From an uncultured Eubacteriales bacterium (lineage in GTDB: Bacteria > Bacillota > Clostridia > Oscillospirales > Acutalibacteraceae), in contig ONFG01000005.1 of assembly GCA_900317025.1 (NCBI GenBank), positions 1 through 64,000 of the forward strand: DNA of 64,000 nucleotides, in the 5' to 3' direction. Below the pieces are notes generated by a model. The model saw only the letters and a list, made by a program, of their open reading frames with translations. It ran no database searches and had not been told where the DNA came from. Of the stretch, positions 44,681-52,200 are shown in pieces; positions within the stretch are counted from its first letter, which is position 1, and each line of letters begins with the position of its first letter. A program made the translations under genes and the position numbers.

Positions 44681-45484
44681 TCAGCGAGCCATGCAGTAGT
44701 CGTAATACTCCTCAAGGCACATACCGAACGAGCGCATCTTGCGGGCGTTCTCCGTTCCGACGAAGCGGTAGACGGTGAGGTCGGCATCAATTCCGGTCAG
44801 CTCCTCTTTGTCGGCGGTGTAGCGGTTGATGAAGCCGTAGTTCACGCCGTTTTTGTAGAGCCACTGGTACGCCTGCGTTGCCTCGAACTCGTCGCTCGGC
44901 AGGTCGCTCAGCTTAACGAGCATTCCGGAGCGGTACTCGTTGCGCTTTGCGGGCGGGAAGATCGCCGTCGCTTTGTTTTGCGCCTGCGCCGCCGTGTCGC
45001 CCTCGTCCTGGAAGGTGAGCGCAAGCGACTTAAAGCTCGCGTCGCACTCCTCGTGGGTCATATAGCCGCGGATCACACTCAGCCTGATGCCGTCCTTCGC
45101 GGCGGCGTCTATCATTTTATCGAGGCTGTCCTTCATCAGCGCGTTGACCCTTATCCCGCTCTCGAGCTGCTCAAGCTTCGGCTCGACGTTTTCGCTTACC
45201 GGGTAAAACTCGCCGACATATGCCACAAGCTCCTTTGAGACGTCGGTATCGTATATCTGATAATAGGCGTCTTCGCTGTCGCTGCTTTGCGGGGCGGTCG
45301 CCGGGGGCGGATTCTCCGCCGCCTTCCAGAAATTGTAAGCAAACAGCGCCGCCGTTGTGAGAATAAACACGATCAGCACCATAATAATAAAAATGCGCAG
45401 CGCCATCAGTCCGGCTGTTTTTTCCTCTCTGTCAAGGCCGTCGTAGCTGCGGTTTACCTTGCTGCGCTTTATGCGCTTCGCCAT
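44681..45484 (-). CDS. VanY-like (M15) protein lacking the zinc-site residues
   Basis: 267 residues from the ATG at 45484, after GGGAGG. One membrane helix (about 31-52), then an extracellular domain that follows the D-Ala-D-Ala carboxypeptidase M15 pattern: IRGYMTHEECDASF, FPPAKRNEYRSGMLVKL, WLYKNGVNYGFINRYTADKE and DADLTVYRFVG. In active VanY/DacB-like enzymes the second segment reads S-E-H-x-x-G-x-A-x-D and the last E-P-W-H-x-R-Y-V-G. Here His is Tyr, Asp is Lys and the final His is Val, so no zinc ligand is left. Most likely a non-catalytic wall-binding or regulatory protein. Confidence 0.78.
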   Translation of the reverse strand: MAKRIKRSKVNRSYDGLDREEKTAGLMALRIFIIMVLIVFILTTAALFAYNFWKAAENPPPATAPQSSDSEDAYYQIYDTDVSKELVAYVGEFYPVSENVEPKLEQLESGIRVNALMKDSLDKMIDAAAKDGIRLSVIRGYMTHEECDASFKSLALTFQDEGDTAAQAQNKATAIFPPAKRNEYRSGMLVKLSDLPSDEFEATQAYQWLYKNGVNYGFINRYTADKEELTGIDADLTVYRFVGTENARKMRSFGMCLEEYYDYCMAR

Positions 45485-45710
45485 ATTTTCAACCTCCCTG
45501 TCGTTTCGTTTTCTTTTCTTTAAGTTTTTACATATTTCAAGCTGTAACACCGTTGCCCGAGGAAACATGGCTTGCACGTTCTGTAATATTATTGTATCTC
45601 ATCTGTAATTGTTTTGCAACCGTTATTTAAACTTTTTTGGCGAGGGAGAGAGCACGGCAGCAAATCCTCGGGTTCGACGCAGGCGCAAGATCTGCGTTTA
45701 AAATACAGTT

Positions 45711-45745
45711 CGTGTGCGTACTGCCAGCGGCCGCATTGCCGCCAG
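45711..45745. repeat. relative of the 99-bp array head
   Basis: GTGTGCGTACTGCCAGCGGC and the bases after it resemble, in reverse orientation, the GCAGGCAGTAC head of the array at 16358 and especially the unit at 48006. It sits in the 437-nt gap before the phosphate transporter gene, which otherwise holds a weak hairpin and that gene's promoter. Confidence 0.4.
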
Positions 45746-45828
45746 ACTGTGCTGTTGCACACAATATCGGACTTTCTGCGGTAAAATTTATTGCTTTCGG
45801 AGTTTTAAAGAGGGAAAGTTAAAAACCT

Positions 45829-45858
45829 TTGACTAACCGATATCAGTTATGATATAAT
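45829..45858 (+). promoter_or_regulatory. sigma-A promoter of the phosphate cotransporter gene
   Basis: TTGACT (45829-45834), 18-nt spacer, TATAAT (45853-45858), about 60 nt before the ATG at 45922. Confidence 0.75.
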
Positions 45859-45921
45859 GAGGTGGAAAGTGTAAAAAGTAAATAATAAGAAGAAAAGAAA
45901 AAATTATAGGGTGTAAAGGAT

Positions 45922-47685
45922 ATGGATATTTTTTCGATATTTACCTTGTTTGGAGGTCTTGCGTTTTTCCTTTTCGGAATGAACACGCTGTCGAGTGGCC
46001 TTGAAAAGATGGCAGGCGGACGTTTGGAGTCGCTGCTGAAAAAAGCGACCTCAAAGCCGTTCCTAGGAATGCTCCTCGGTACAGCCATCACCGTTGCGAT
46101 ACAGTCGTCTTCGGCGGTAACGGTCATGCTCGTCGGTCTTGTAAACTCCGGCATCATGAACCTGAGCCAGACCGTAACGGTAATTATGGGTTCCAACATC
46201 GGCAAGACCGTAACGGCATGGATCCTCAGCCTTTCGGGTATCCAGAGCGACAACTTTTTCCTTCGGCTTTTAAAGCCCGAATCGTTCTCGCCTCTGCTCG
46301 CACTGATAGGCATCCTGTTTATCATGGTGTCTAAGTCAGACCGCAGAAAGAGCATGGGTACGATCCTCGTCGGCTTCTCGATCCTCTTCTACGGAATGGA
46401 AATGATGGCAGACTCCGTAGGGCCGCTTACCGAAAACGAGAAGTTCAAGCACATTCTTACAATGTTCTCGAACCCCATACTTGGCGTACTCGTCGGTACC
46501 GTCTTCACCGCGATCATTCAAAGCTCCGGTGCTTCGGTCGGTATCCTCCAGGCGCTTTCGCTCAACGGCGCCGTCTCATACGGCACCGCGATCCCGATCA
46601 TCATGGGGCAGAATATCGGTACGTGTATCACGGCAGTCATCTCCGCTATCGGCGTAAATAAAGACGCAAAGCGAGTTTCCGTTATACACATCTCGTTCAA
46701 CCTGATCGGTACGCTCTTCTATCTGACGCTGTACTGCATCATCGACTGGCTGATCGGAATACCGTTCTTGGATAAACCAATCGACGTCTTCGGCATCGCC
46801 GTTGTCCATACGATCTTCAATATCGCGACGCTCCTGCTGCTCTACCCGTTCAGCAAGCAGCTTTTAAAACTCGCCTACCTCGTCGTAAAAGACAACAAGG
46901 AAGACAGCGACGCCGACGCGGTCTACAGCTTCATCGACGTTCGTCTTCTCTCGACGCCCTCTGTCGCTATCAGAGAGTGCAACTCAAAGTGCAAGAAAAT
47001 GGCGCACATCGCCAAGGATACGACAATCAGCTCCATGGCGCTCGTAAAAGCCTATGAGGAAAAGAGCGCGAAGGAGATAGCCGCAAACGAAGACCTTCTC
47101 GACCTTTACGAGGACAAGCTCGGAACGTACCTCGTTCAGCTCTCCGGTAAGGCGCTTTCTGAGCCGGACAACGCCAGCGTTTCGCGCCAGCTCCATACGA
47201 TCGGTGACTTCGAGCGCATCGGCGACCACGCCATGAATATTCTCGAGGCGGCGGAAGAGATCCACGAAAAGAAGCTCCACTTCTCAGAAAAAGCCCGCAA
47301 GGAGCTTGACGTTCTCTTCAACGCGCTCACCGAGATACTCGAAACCACGACCGACGCCTACTGCCAAAACAGCGTAAAGACGGCGCGCCTGGTCGAGCCG
47401 CTTGAAGAGGTCATTGACGACCTTATCCTAGAGATCAAAACGAAGCACATCCAGCGCCTTAAACAGGGCGAGTGCTCGATCGAGCTGGGATTCGTCCTGT
47501 CCGACCTGCTCACCGACTGCGAGCGCATCTCCGACCACTGCTCAAATGTGGCTATCGCCATCATCGAGACGAGCCAGTACACCTATGACGCCCACGAGTA
47601 TCTCAACGTCGTAAAGCGTGCAGGAAATAAGGAGTTTGAAAGCGAGTACGACAGCTTTAAAGAAAAATATAAAATCGAAGCTTAA
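45922..47685 (+). CDS. Na/Pi cotransporter family protein with PhoU-like domain
   Basis: 587 residues. The membrane part (about 1-310) holds two inverted Na/Pi cotransport repeats with the QSSSA (about 61-65) and QSSGAS motifs that bind sodium and phosphate. The C-terminal part (about 340-560) is PhoU-like, with two three-helix units and HTIGDFERIGDHAMNI and LLTDCERISDHCSNVA segments. It probably moves phosphate with sodium, and the PhoU part may sense or limit uptake. Single-gene unit with promoter and terminators. Confidence 0.94.
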   Translation: MDIFSIFTLFGGLAFFLFGMNTLSSGLEKMAGGRLESLLKKATSKPFLGMLLGTAITVAIQSSSAVTVMLVGLVNSGIMNLSQTVTVIMGSNIGKTVTAWILSLSGIQSDNFFLRLLKPESFSPLLALIGILFIMVSKSDRRKSMGTILVGFSILFYGMEMMADSVGPLTENEKFKHILTMFSNPILGVLVGTVFTAIIQSSGASVGILQALSLNGAVSYGTAIPIIMGQNIGTCITAVISAIGVNKDAKRVSVIHISFNLIGTLFYLTLYCIIDWLIGIPFLDKPIDVFGIAVVHTIFNIATLLLLYPFSKQLLKLAYLVVKDNKEDSDADAVYSFIDVRLLSTPSVAIRECNSKCKKMAHIAKDTTISSMALVKAYEEKSAKEIAANEDLLDLYEDKLGTYLVQLSGKALSEPDNASVSRQLHTIGDFERIGDHAMNILEAAEEIHEKKLHFSEKARKELDVLFNALTEILETTTDAYCQNSVKTARLVEPLEEVIDDLILEIKTKHIQRLKQGECSIELGFVLSDLLTDCERISDHCSNVAIAIIETSQYTYDAHEYLNVVKRAGNKEFESEYDSFKEKYKIEA

Positions 47686-47698
47686 CGCTTAAAACAAA

Positions 47699-47733
47699 AA
47701 CACCGACCCGCAGAAATCGAGTCGGTGTTTTAT
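47699..47733 (+). terminator. terminator of the phosphate cotransporter gene
   Basis: Stem ACACCGAC/GTCGGTGT around 47700-47728 followed by TTTATTTT, 13 nt after the stop. Confidence 0.88.
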
Positions 47734-47766
47734 TTTATCAACATACTATAAGCACAGTGTGAAAAA

Positions 47767-47797
47767 AAGAGAACCGCAAACCGCAGTTCTCTTTTGA
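47767..47797. terminator. second hairpin terminator
   Basis: Stem AAGAGAAC/GTTCTCTT (47767-47774 with 47786-47793) with A-run before and T-run after, so it can act on both strands. It separates the cotransporter gene from palindromic element copy 4. Confidence 0.65.
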
Positions 47798-47801
47798 TCT
47801 T

Positions 47802-47934
47802 ATACTAATTTCAAATTAAATGCTTTAATTTGAAATCAGCGTGCCGCGCACGCTGATGCCGCGCAAAGCGCGTCATGCCATCTCATACAAACTCAACTAA
47901 AAAGCTTTTCACGCTTTTTAGTTGAGTTTAGTAT
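47802..47934 (-). repeat. palindromic intergenic element, copy 4 (inverted, variant)
   Basis: 133 bp. Read on the minus strand it has the same ends and right part as copies 1-3, but the left part is one long hairpin AAACTCAACTAAAAAGC/GCTTTTTAGTTGAGTTT and lacks the GCGCC/GGCGC hairpin. Changes on one arm are matched on the other, so pairing is kept. It lies between convergent genes in a 352-nt gap. Confidence 0.9.
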
Positions 47935-48005
47935 TAAAGCTTTTTTCTAAAAGCAGCACAATTGGTTCGCCGCAGCCGTAAAATCATCGTTCCACTCTAA
48001 CTAAG

Positions 48006-48035
48006 TGTGCGTACTGCCTGCGCCCGCTCGGGCGC
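48006..48035 (-). repeat. relative of the 99-bp array head with GC hairpin
   Basis: On the minus strand GCGCCCGAGCGGGCGC followed by AGGCAGTAC, directly after the stop of the 97-residue protein. Its first 25 nt differ from the 16358 unit at one position; the rest differs. No T-run follows, so it is not a standard terminator. Confidence 0.65.
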
Positions 48036-48037
48036 CT

Positions 48038-48331
48038 TTATTCGTTTCCTCTGAGGTAGCGTTTGAGCCATGCTTCGGCGATGTCGATCGAGACGAAAAG
48101 CCCCTTCTTCGTTGCCGTCTTGATAACTCTCTTGCGCTTGCTTACGTTAGGGTCTGTCGTGATGAGCTGTATCTGCACATCATCGGGCAGCTCCAGATCT
48201 TCATAAGGCTTCTTTGTTTCCACCGTCAGACAGACGATGTACTTGTCGGCGGGATCGCCGTAATAGATCTTATCGCCGCTGCGCACGAGCGGCTTGTTTT
48301 TGTAAATGAGTCCTGCGTTCTGAGGCATCAT
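48038..48331 (-). CDS. small basic protein downstream of ireB
   Basis: 97 residues (MM start; the second Met is equally possible). The N-terminal half looks like a small beta barrel (LIYKNKPLVRSGDKIYYGDP, then KYIVCLTVETKK), the C-terminal half is basic and helical (KRKRVIKTATKKG, AEAWLKRYLRG). No membrane helix. I do not recognise the family. It lies 47 nt after ireB on the same strand, where other Clostridia have a RuvX-like or DUF1292 gene; neither is seen here. Confidence 0.75.
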   Translation of the reverse strand: MMPQNAGLIYKNKPLVRSGDKIYYGDPADKYIVCLTVETKKPYEDLELPDDVQIQLITTDPNVSKRKRVIKTATKKGLFVSIDIAEAWLKRYLRGNE

Positions 48332-48378
48332 TGTTCCTCCTTCATTACATCATATCGGGCGGCAATGCACCGCTCCGG

Positions 48379-48627
48379 TCAGTTTACGTCTAGAAACGAC
48401 TTAACAAGGATCTCGAGAAGATCATCTCTGTCGATCTTTCTGATAATATTCCTCGCCTGCTTGTGGGTCGTAATGTAAGAAGGGTCTTCGGATACTATGT
48501 AACCTACGATCTGATTTACCGGGTTGTAGCCCTTCTCTTTGAGCGCGTCATACACCGCAGTGAGCGACGCCTTTATCCCCTCATCATTGTCAGATAATGA
48601 AAACACTCTTGTTCTGTCGTCAGCCAT
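48379..48627 (-). CDS. ireB: IreB family regulatory phosphoprotein
   Basis: 82 residues from the ATG at 48627. The family core VYDALKEKGYNPVNQIVGYI and ITTHKQARNIIRKIDRDDLL are clear (UPF0297). In Enterococcus IreB is phosphorylated on N-terminal threonines by the PASTA kinase IreK and limits cephalosporin resistance; a Thr is present in the DDRTRVFSL N-terminus. The kinase is not in this window. It has its own promoter. Confidence 0.94.
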   Translation of the reverse strand: MADDRTRVFSLSDNDEGIKASLTAVYDALKEKGYNPVNQIVGYIVSEDPSYITTHKQARNIIRKIDRDDLLEILVKSFLDVN

Positions 48628-48667
48628 CAAATACCATCCTTTCCTTTTCAACGATTCATACATATCA

Positions 48668-48696
48668 ATTATACTTCATTCACAACAAAATTACAA
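48668..48696 (-). promoter_or_regulatory. candidate promoter of ireB
   Basis: Minus strand TTGTAA (48696-48691), 17-nt spacer, TATAAT (48673-48668), about 40 nt before the start at 48627. Confidence 0.6.
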
Positions 48697-48770
48697 CCGC
48701 TATTTATAAATTTTTTATAAATTATAAAGCAACCGGCCGCCCGTTTTGAGCAGCCGGAGAGTTTTTATCG

Positions 48771-49430
48771 TTACTTGTTCTTTTTGTAGCGGTAGAGTGC
48801 GTTTCTCGCCCAGTCACGCCCTATGCGGCGGAAGCTCCTGTCTGCCGGAGCGTCGTCGGCAGATCTCGCAACGCCTGCGCTCTTTTCGTAGATCTCGAGG
48901 CGCGTCGTCTGAACGAACTGCTCGCCCTCGTCGCCTACAAAGAACGTAAAGCCGATTCTGTCCTCCTCTGCGCTGTACTTCGAGAAGTAGCCGCCTGTTA
49001 CCTCTTCGCCCGTACGCTTCTCGACAACGTCCTTCAGCGCTGCCTTTACGACTTCGATCACCCTGTCGTCAAGACCGGACTCGAAGATGTGGATCTTCTC
49101 CTTCAGCTCGTTGAAGCTGCTTACAAGGCGGCGTGTAATCGGCTCAAGGCTGCCATACTCCTTTTCAAGAGTTTCATCGGTCAACTTTTCGCGGTCAACG
49201 TCGGGTATGTAGTAGACCATGAACTTATTTTTCATATCGTTGTAAAGCAGCGGGTACTTCAGCTGCGCCTCATGACCGCAGTCGCTGCAGCAAAAATGAA
49301 GCAGTTCGCCGCTTAAAAGCTGCTCTCTGAACTGCGGGTCGGTCGTTGCGTTTACGGTCTTGTAGACCTTTATCTCGTTATCCCGGCCGCACTTGGGGCA
49401 GGTTATTACCTTGGTTCCTGTGTTGGACAT
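48771..49430 (-). CDS. CpXC domain protein
   Basis: 219 residues from the ATG at 49430, after AGGGAG. The N-terminal domain has a zinc-ribbon-like pair, CPKCG (about 10-14) and CCSDCG (about 47-52), with intervening ELLHF, matching the CpXC family. A helical middle and a basic C-terminal tail (RRIGRDWARNALYRYKKNK) follow. Function unknown; binding of zinc is likely. Single gene; TATAAT lies near 49520 on the minus strand. Confidence 0.88.
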   Translation of the reverse strand: MSNTGTKVITCPKCGRDNEIKVYKTVNATTDPQFREQLLSGELLHFCCSDCGHEAQLKYPLLYNDMKNKFMVYYIPDVDREKLTDETLEKEYGSLEPITRRLVSSFNELKEKIHIFESGLDDRVIEVVKAALKDVVEKRTGEEVTGGYFSKYSAEEDRIGFTFFVGDEGEQFVQTTRLEIYEKSAGVARSADDAPADRSFRRIGRDWARNALYRYKKNK

Positions 49431-49580
49431 ATCGTTACACTCCCTGTCTGAAAATTTCCATTCGTGAACAAACGAGCCTTTGCTTCGACACAAAGTCCCA
49501 TGATCCGCCTTTATATGTACCATTATAACATAAATCACACCGATTTGTACATAGTTTTAAAAAAATTAATTCTTTACATA

Positions 49581-49609
49581 TTGACCTGGAGCAAATTTTT
49601 GGTTAATAT
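49581..49609 (+). promoter_or_regulatory. promoter of the helical protein and MIF operon
   Basis: TTGACC (49581-49586), 17-nt spacer, TAATAT (49604-49609), about 60 nt before the ATG at 49674. Confidence 0.65.
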
Positions 49610-49673
49610 ATATATTAGAGGTATTTGGAATTTCCGAATTACAGAAGTTTTTAACACAAAGGAGATCATAAAT

Positions 49674-50450
49674 ATGAGTATTTACAACGACCTAAAAAAA
49701 GCATTCGTATCGACTCTGGACATCATTGCCGACAAAACGTCGACTCAGGCTCAGAAAAGCCGCCTCGTGACCGTGATGAAAAACGAGGAAAAGATCGCTA
49801 ACCAGGCTTACGTTGCACTCGGAAAATATCTTTACAGCTCATTGAGAGACGGTATGCCCGAAGACGTTGAGCAGCTTTGCGCCGTTATCGACGCTTCCAA
49901 GGAGCGTATGACAAGAGCGCAGGATATTTACCGTGAGGTCATTCGCCAGGAGGAGATCAACTCCGAGATCGGCAGGACCGAGGTCAAGGAGAACTTCCGC
50001 AAGGTAAAGGAGCCGATCGTCGCAGGCGCTGTCAACACCGCGGCAAAGGCTTCCGTTATTGTGAAGGATACAGCAAAGGATACAGCCGCAAAGGCCGAAA
50101 CGCTCAAGGCAGCGGCAGCGGAGAGAGCCGAGGATATCAAGGCTAAGATGCACAAGGAAAAAGAAGCTCTCGCCAAGGAAGCAGATGAGATCATCGAGGA
50201 CGCTTCCGCAGCAGCAGAGGATACCGAGGCTATCGAAAGCGCCGTTCTGGAGGACGCAGCTCCCGAAGCAGAACCGGCAGCAGAGACCGAGCCGGAAAAA
50301 GATGACGACGATGTCCCCATGCCCGTAGAGATGATCTCCGAGGAGGAGTTCGAGGAGAACGAGGCTGTCGTTAAGCCGATCGAGAAAAGCAACCCGATCA
50401 CAAAGGCTAAGAAGCTCAAGGACATCATGACAAAGAAGGACGAGGAGTAA
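49674..50450 (+). CDS. helical LEA-like acidic protein of unknown function
   Basis: 258 residues from the ATG at 49674, after AAGGAG; the frame is open upstream but runs through the promoter. Residues 1-90 form a helical domain with NEEKIANQAYVALGKYLYSS, a pattern seen in small Firmicutes helical proteins. Residues 110-165 are Ala/Lys/Glu-rich with repeats like AKDTAAKAETLKAAAAERAE, similar to LEA or apolipoprotein-like stress proteins. The C-terminal part is acidic, ending in a basic stretch (KAKKLKDIMTKK). No membrane segment. It is followed 11 nt later by the MIF homologue. Confidence 0.78.
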   Translation: MSIYNDLKKAFVSTLDIIADKTSTQAQKSRLVTVMKNEEKIANQAYVALGKYLYSSLRDGMPEDVEQLCAVIDASKERMTRAQDIYREVIRQEEINSEIGRTEVKENFRKVKEPIVAGAVNTAAKASVIVKDTAKDTAAKAETLKAAAAERAEDIKAKMHKEKEALAKEADEIIEDASAAAEDTEAIESAVLEDAAPEAEPAAETEPEKDDDDVPMPVEMISEEEFEENEAVVKPIEKSNPITKAKKLKDIMTKKDEE

Positions 50451-50461
50451 GGAGGTTCGCT

Positions 50462-50800
50462 ATGCCTTTCATTGACTGCAAGCTCAACGTCGACATCTCG
50501 AAGGAGCAGGAAACCGAGCTGAAGGACGAATTCGGCAAGGCAATCGAGCTGATACCCGGCAAGTCCGAGAATTGGCTCATGGTGAACATACAGCCGAAAT
50601 GCGCTCTCTACTTCAGAGGCAGCAACGAAAAGCCGACGGCGATGGTCAGCGTCACTGTTTACGGTAGGGCTAATCCCGCCGCCTACGACGTATTGACCGA
50701 CAGGCTCAACCGTATTCTTTCAAATGTCGCAAACATTGAAGAAATGTACGTAAGCTACGGCGAAACGAACAATTGGGGCTACAACGGAAGCAACTTCTAA
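50462..50800 (+). CDS. macrophage migration inhibitory factor (MIF)-like tautomerase
   Basis: 112 residues, the same length as animal MIF. Pro2 follows the initiator Met, as in all tautomerases that use the N-terminal proline as base. The closing segment MYVSYGETNNWGYNGSNF matches the MIF end (strand, then N-W-G-x-N-G-S-x-F). The two Cys of the MIF C-x-x-C motif are not present. It is probably a trimeric cytoplasmic tautomerase; the physiological substrate is unknown. No signal peptide. Strong ribosome site (AAGGAGG) and terminator. Confidence 0.9.
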   Translation: MPFIDCKLNVDISKEQETELKDEFGKAIELIPGKSENWLMVNIQPKCALYFRGSNEKPTAMVSVTVYGRANPAAYDVLTDRLNRILSNVANIEEMYVSYGETNNWGYNGSNF

Positions 50801-50826
50801 TCCGCACCATGATTTCATAACATCAA

Positions 50827-50864
50827 CGCCCATGCGCAGGCTGTCTGTGCATGGGCGCTTTTTA
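50827..50864 (+). terminator. terminator of the MIF operon
   Basis: 13-bp stem (50827-50839 with 50845-50857, one G-T pair) followed by CTTTTTA. Confidence 0.9.
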
Positions 50865-50877
50865 ACGATCCGGCGCA

Positions 50878-50906
50878 AAAACAATGCCCCGCCGAAGCGG
50901 AGCATT
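50878..50906 (-). terminator. terminator of the pilus gene cluster
   Basis: Stem AATGCCCCGC/GCGGAGCATT (50883-50892 with 50897-50906) followed on the minus strand by GTTTTTG, just after the pilC stop. Confidence 0.85.
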
Positions 50907-50929
50907 GGTATCTTTTGTATTTAGTTTTA

Positions 50930-52189
50930 TCACTGAGAGGACTCTGCGACAACGCCGTACATACCGAACATCGGCATTACGATAGAAACCGCAACGACAC
51001 CTACGATGCCTGCTACGATAATGGTCATTGCAGGAGTCATAGCGTCTGTAAGTCTCTTTGTTGCTTCGTCGGCCTGCTCCTGATAGAGATCTGCCATCTT
51101 GTGCATTGAGTCGGAGAACATACCGGACTCCTCACCTACACGTACCATCGAAACGAGGATCGTATCGAAAATCGGGTAGTGGCTCATTGAAACGTTGATC
51201 GGAGTACCGATCTTAACATCCTCAATAACCTGTGAAAGACAATCCTGCATGAAGAGATTCGTTACAACGTCACGGGAAAGCTCAAGCGCACGAAGGATAC
51301 TAACGCCTGCATCGGTAAGCGTTGACATGATGTTGCAGAAACGAGCGATGTATGTAGTTCTCATAACGTCGCCGATGATCGGGATCTTAAAGAGGTGCTC
51401 GGCGATCCACATTGCGAAGCTGTCGTTATGGTGAAGCAGGAAGCGGAAACCGTAAACAATGCCCAGCACAATAATAAGCACGAGCCACCAGAAGTCAAGC
51501 ATGAAGTCCGAAAACGCCATTACCATCTTGGAGATAGCCGGCAGGTCGGAGCCAAAAGCCGTAAATACCGATGCGAATGACGGAAGTACGAACATGGACA
51601 TTACAATGATCATGGCGAGCGTCAAGCCCATAAGGAAGAGAGGGTACATCATCGCACTCTTGATCTTACCGGAAAGCGTAAGCTCACGGTGCATGATATC
51701 GGCTGCGTTCTCAAACGCGGTATCAAGACGACCGTTTGCCTCGCCGGCTGCAACAAGGCTGATTACGATAGTCGGGAAAGCCTTGAAGGAACCCATCGAC
51801 TGGGATAGCGGGACACCGTTGTAAAGCTCGGAGCTGATGATCGTCAGGATCTGCTTCATGTCTTTGTCAGCCTCGGTATCGAGAAGCACTTCCATCGACA
51901 TTGAAAGCGAAATACCTGATTTCATCATGATCGCCATCTGGTTGAGCGTTGTAAGTACCTTTTTCTTCGCGATCTCACGGTCGTGCGGATCTTTAACGCC
52001 GAAGTCACGCTGCCAGATAGGAAGATCGGACTGGTCGCCGCCCTGAGACGGGTCTTTGTACTCGCTGATCTCGAGAGCCGTCATGCCTCGCTCAGCGAGG
52101 ATTCGCTTTACCTCGTCACGGCTCTCGGCGGTAACTTCACTTCTGTATTTTTTATTTTTGCCGTCAATGGCAAGATATGAATATTTCAA
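50930..52189 (-). CDS. pilC: type IV pilus inner-membrane platform protein (PilC/GspF)
   Basis: 419 residues; TTG start at 52189 with GAGGTGACC upstream. Two T2SSF domains (about 75-200 and 280-400), each with the family pattern (FPTIVISLVAAGEANGRLD; FDTILVSMVRVGEESGMFSD), and three membrane helices, two in the middle and one at the C-terminus. It is the platform on which PilB and PilT act. It follows pilT by 11 nt and ends the cluster. Confidence 0.93.
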   Translation of the reverse strand: MKYSYLAIDGKNKKYRSEVTAESRDEVKRILAERGMTALEISEYKDPSQGGDQSDLPIWQRDFGVKDPHDREIAKKKVLTTLNQMAIMMKSGISLSMSMEVLLDTEADKDMKQILTIISSELYNGVPLSQSMGSFKAFPTIVISLVAAGEANGRLDTAFENAADIMHRELTLSGKIKSAMMYPLFLMGLTLAMIIVMSMFVLPSFASVFTAFGSDLPAISKMVMAFSDFMLDFWWLVLIIVLGIVYGFRFLLHHNDSFAMWIAEHLFKIPIIGDVMRTTYIARFCNIMSTLTDAGVSILRALELSRDVVTNLFMQDCLSQVIEDVKIGTPINVSMSHYPIFDTILVSMVRVGEESGMFSDSMHKMADLYQEQADEATKRLTDAMTPAMTIIVAGIVGVVAVSIVMPMFGMYGVVAESSQ

Positions 52190-52200
52190 TTTCGGTCACC

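Noticed and set aside
45672..45700. Possible tRNA (GGTTCGA-like word)
   Set aside because: No acceptor stem, anticodon arm or CCA-compatible fold around it.
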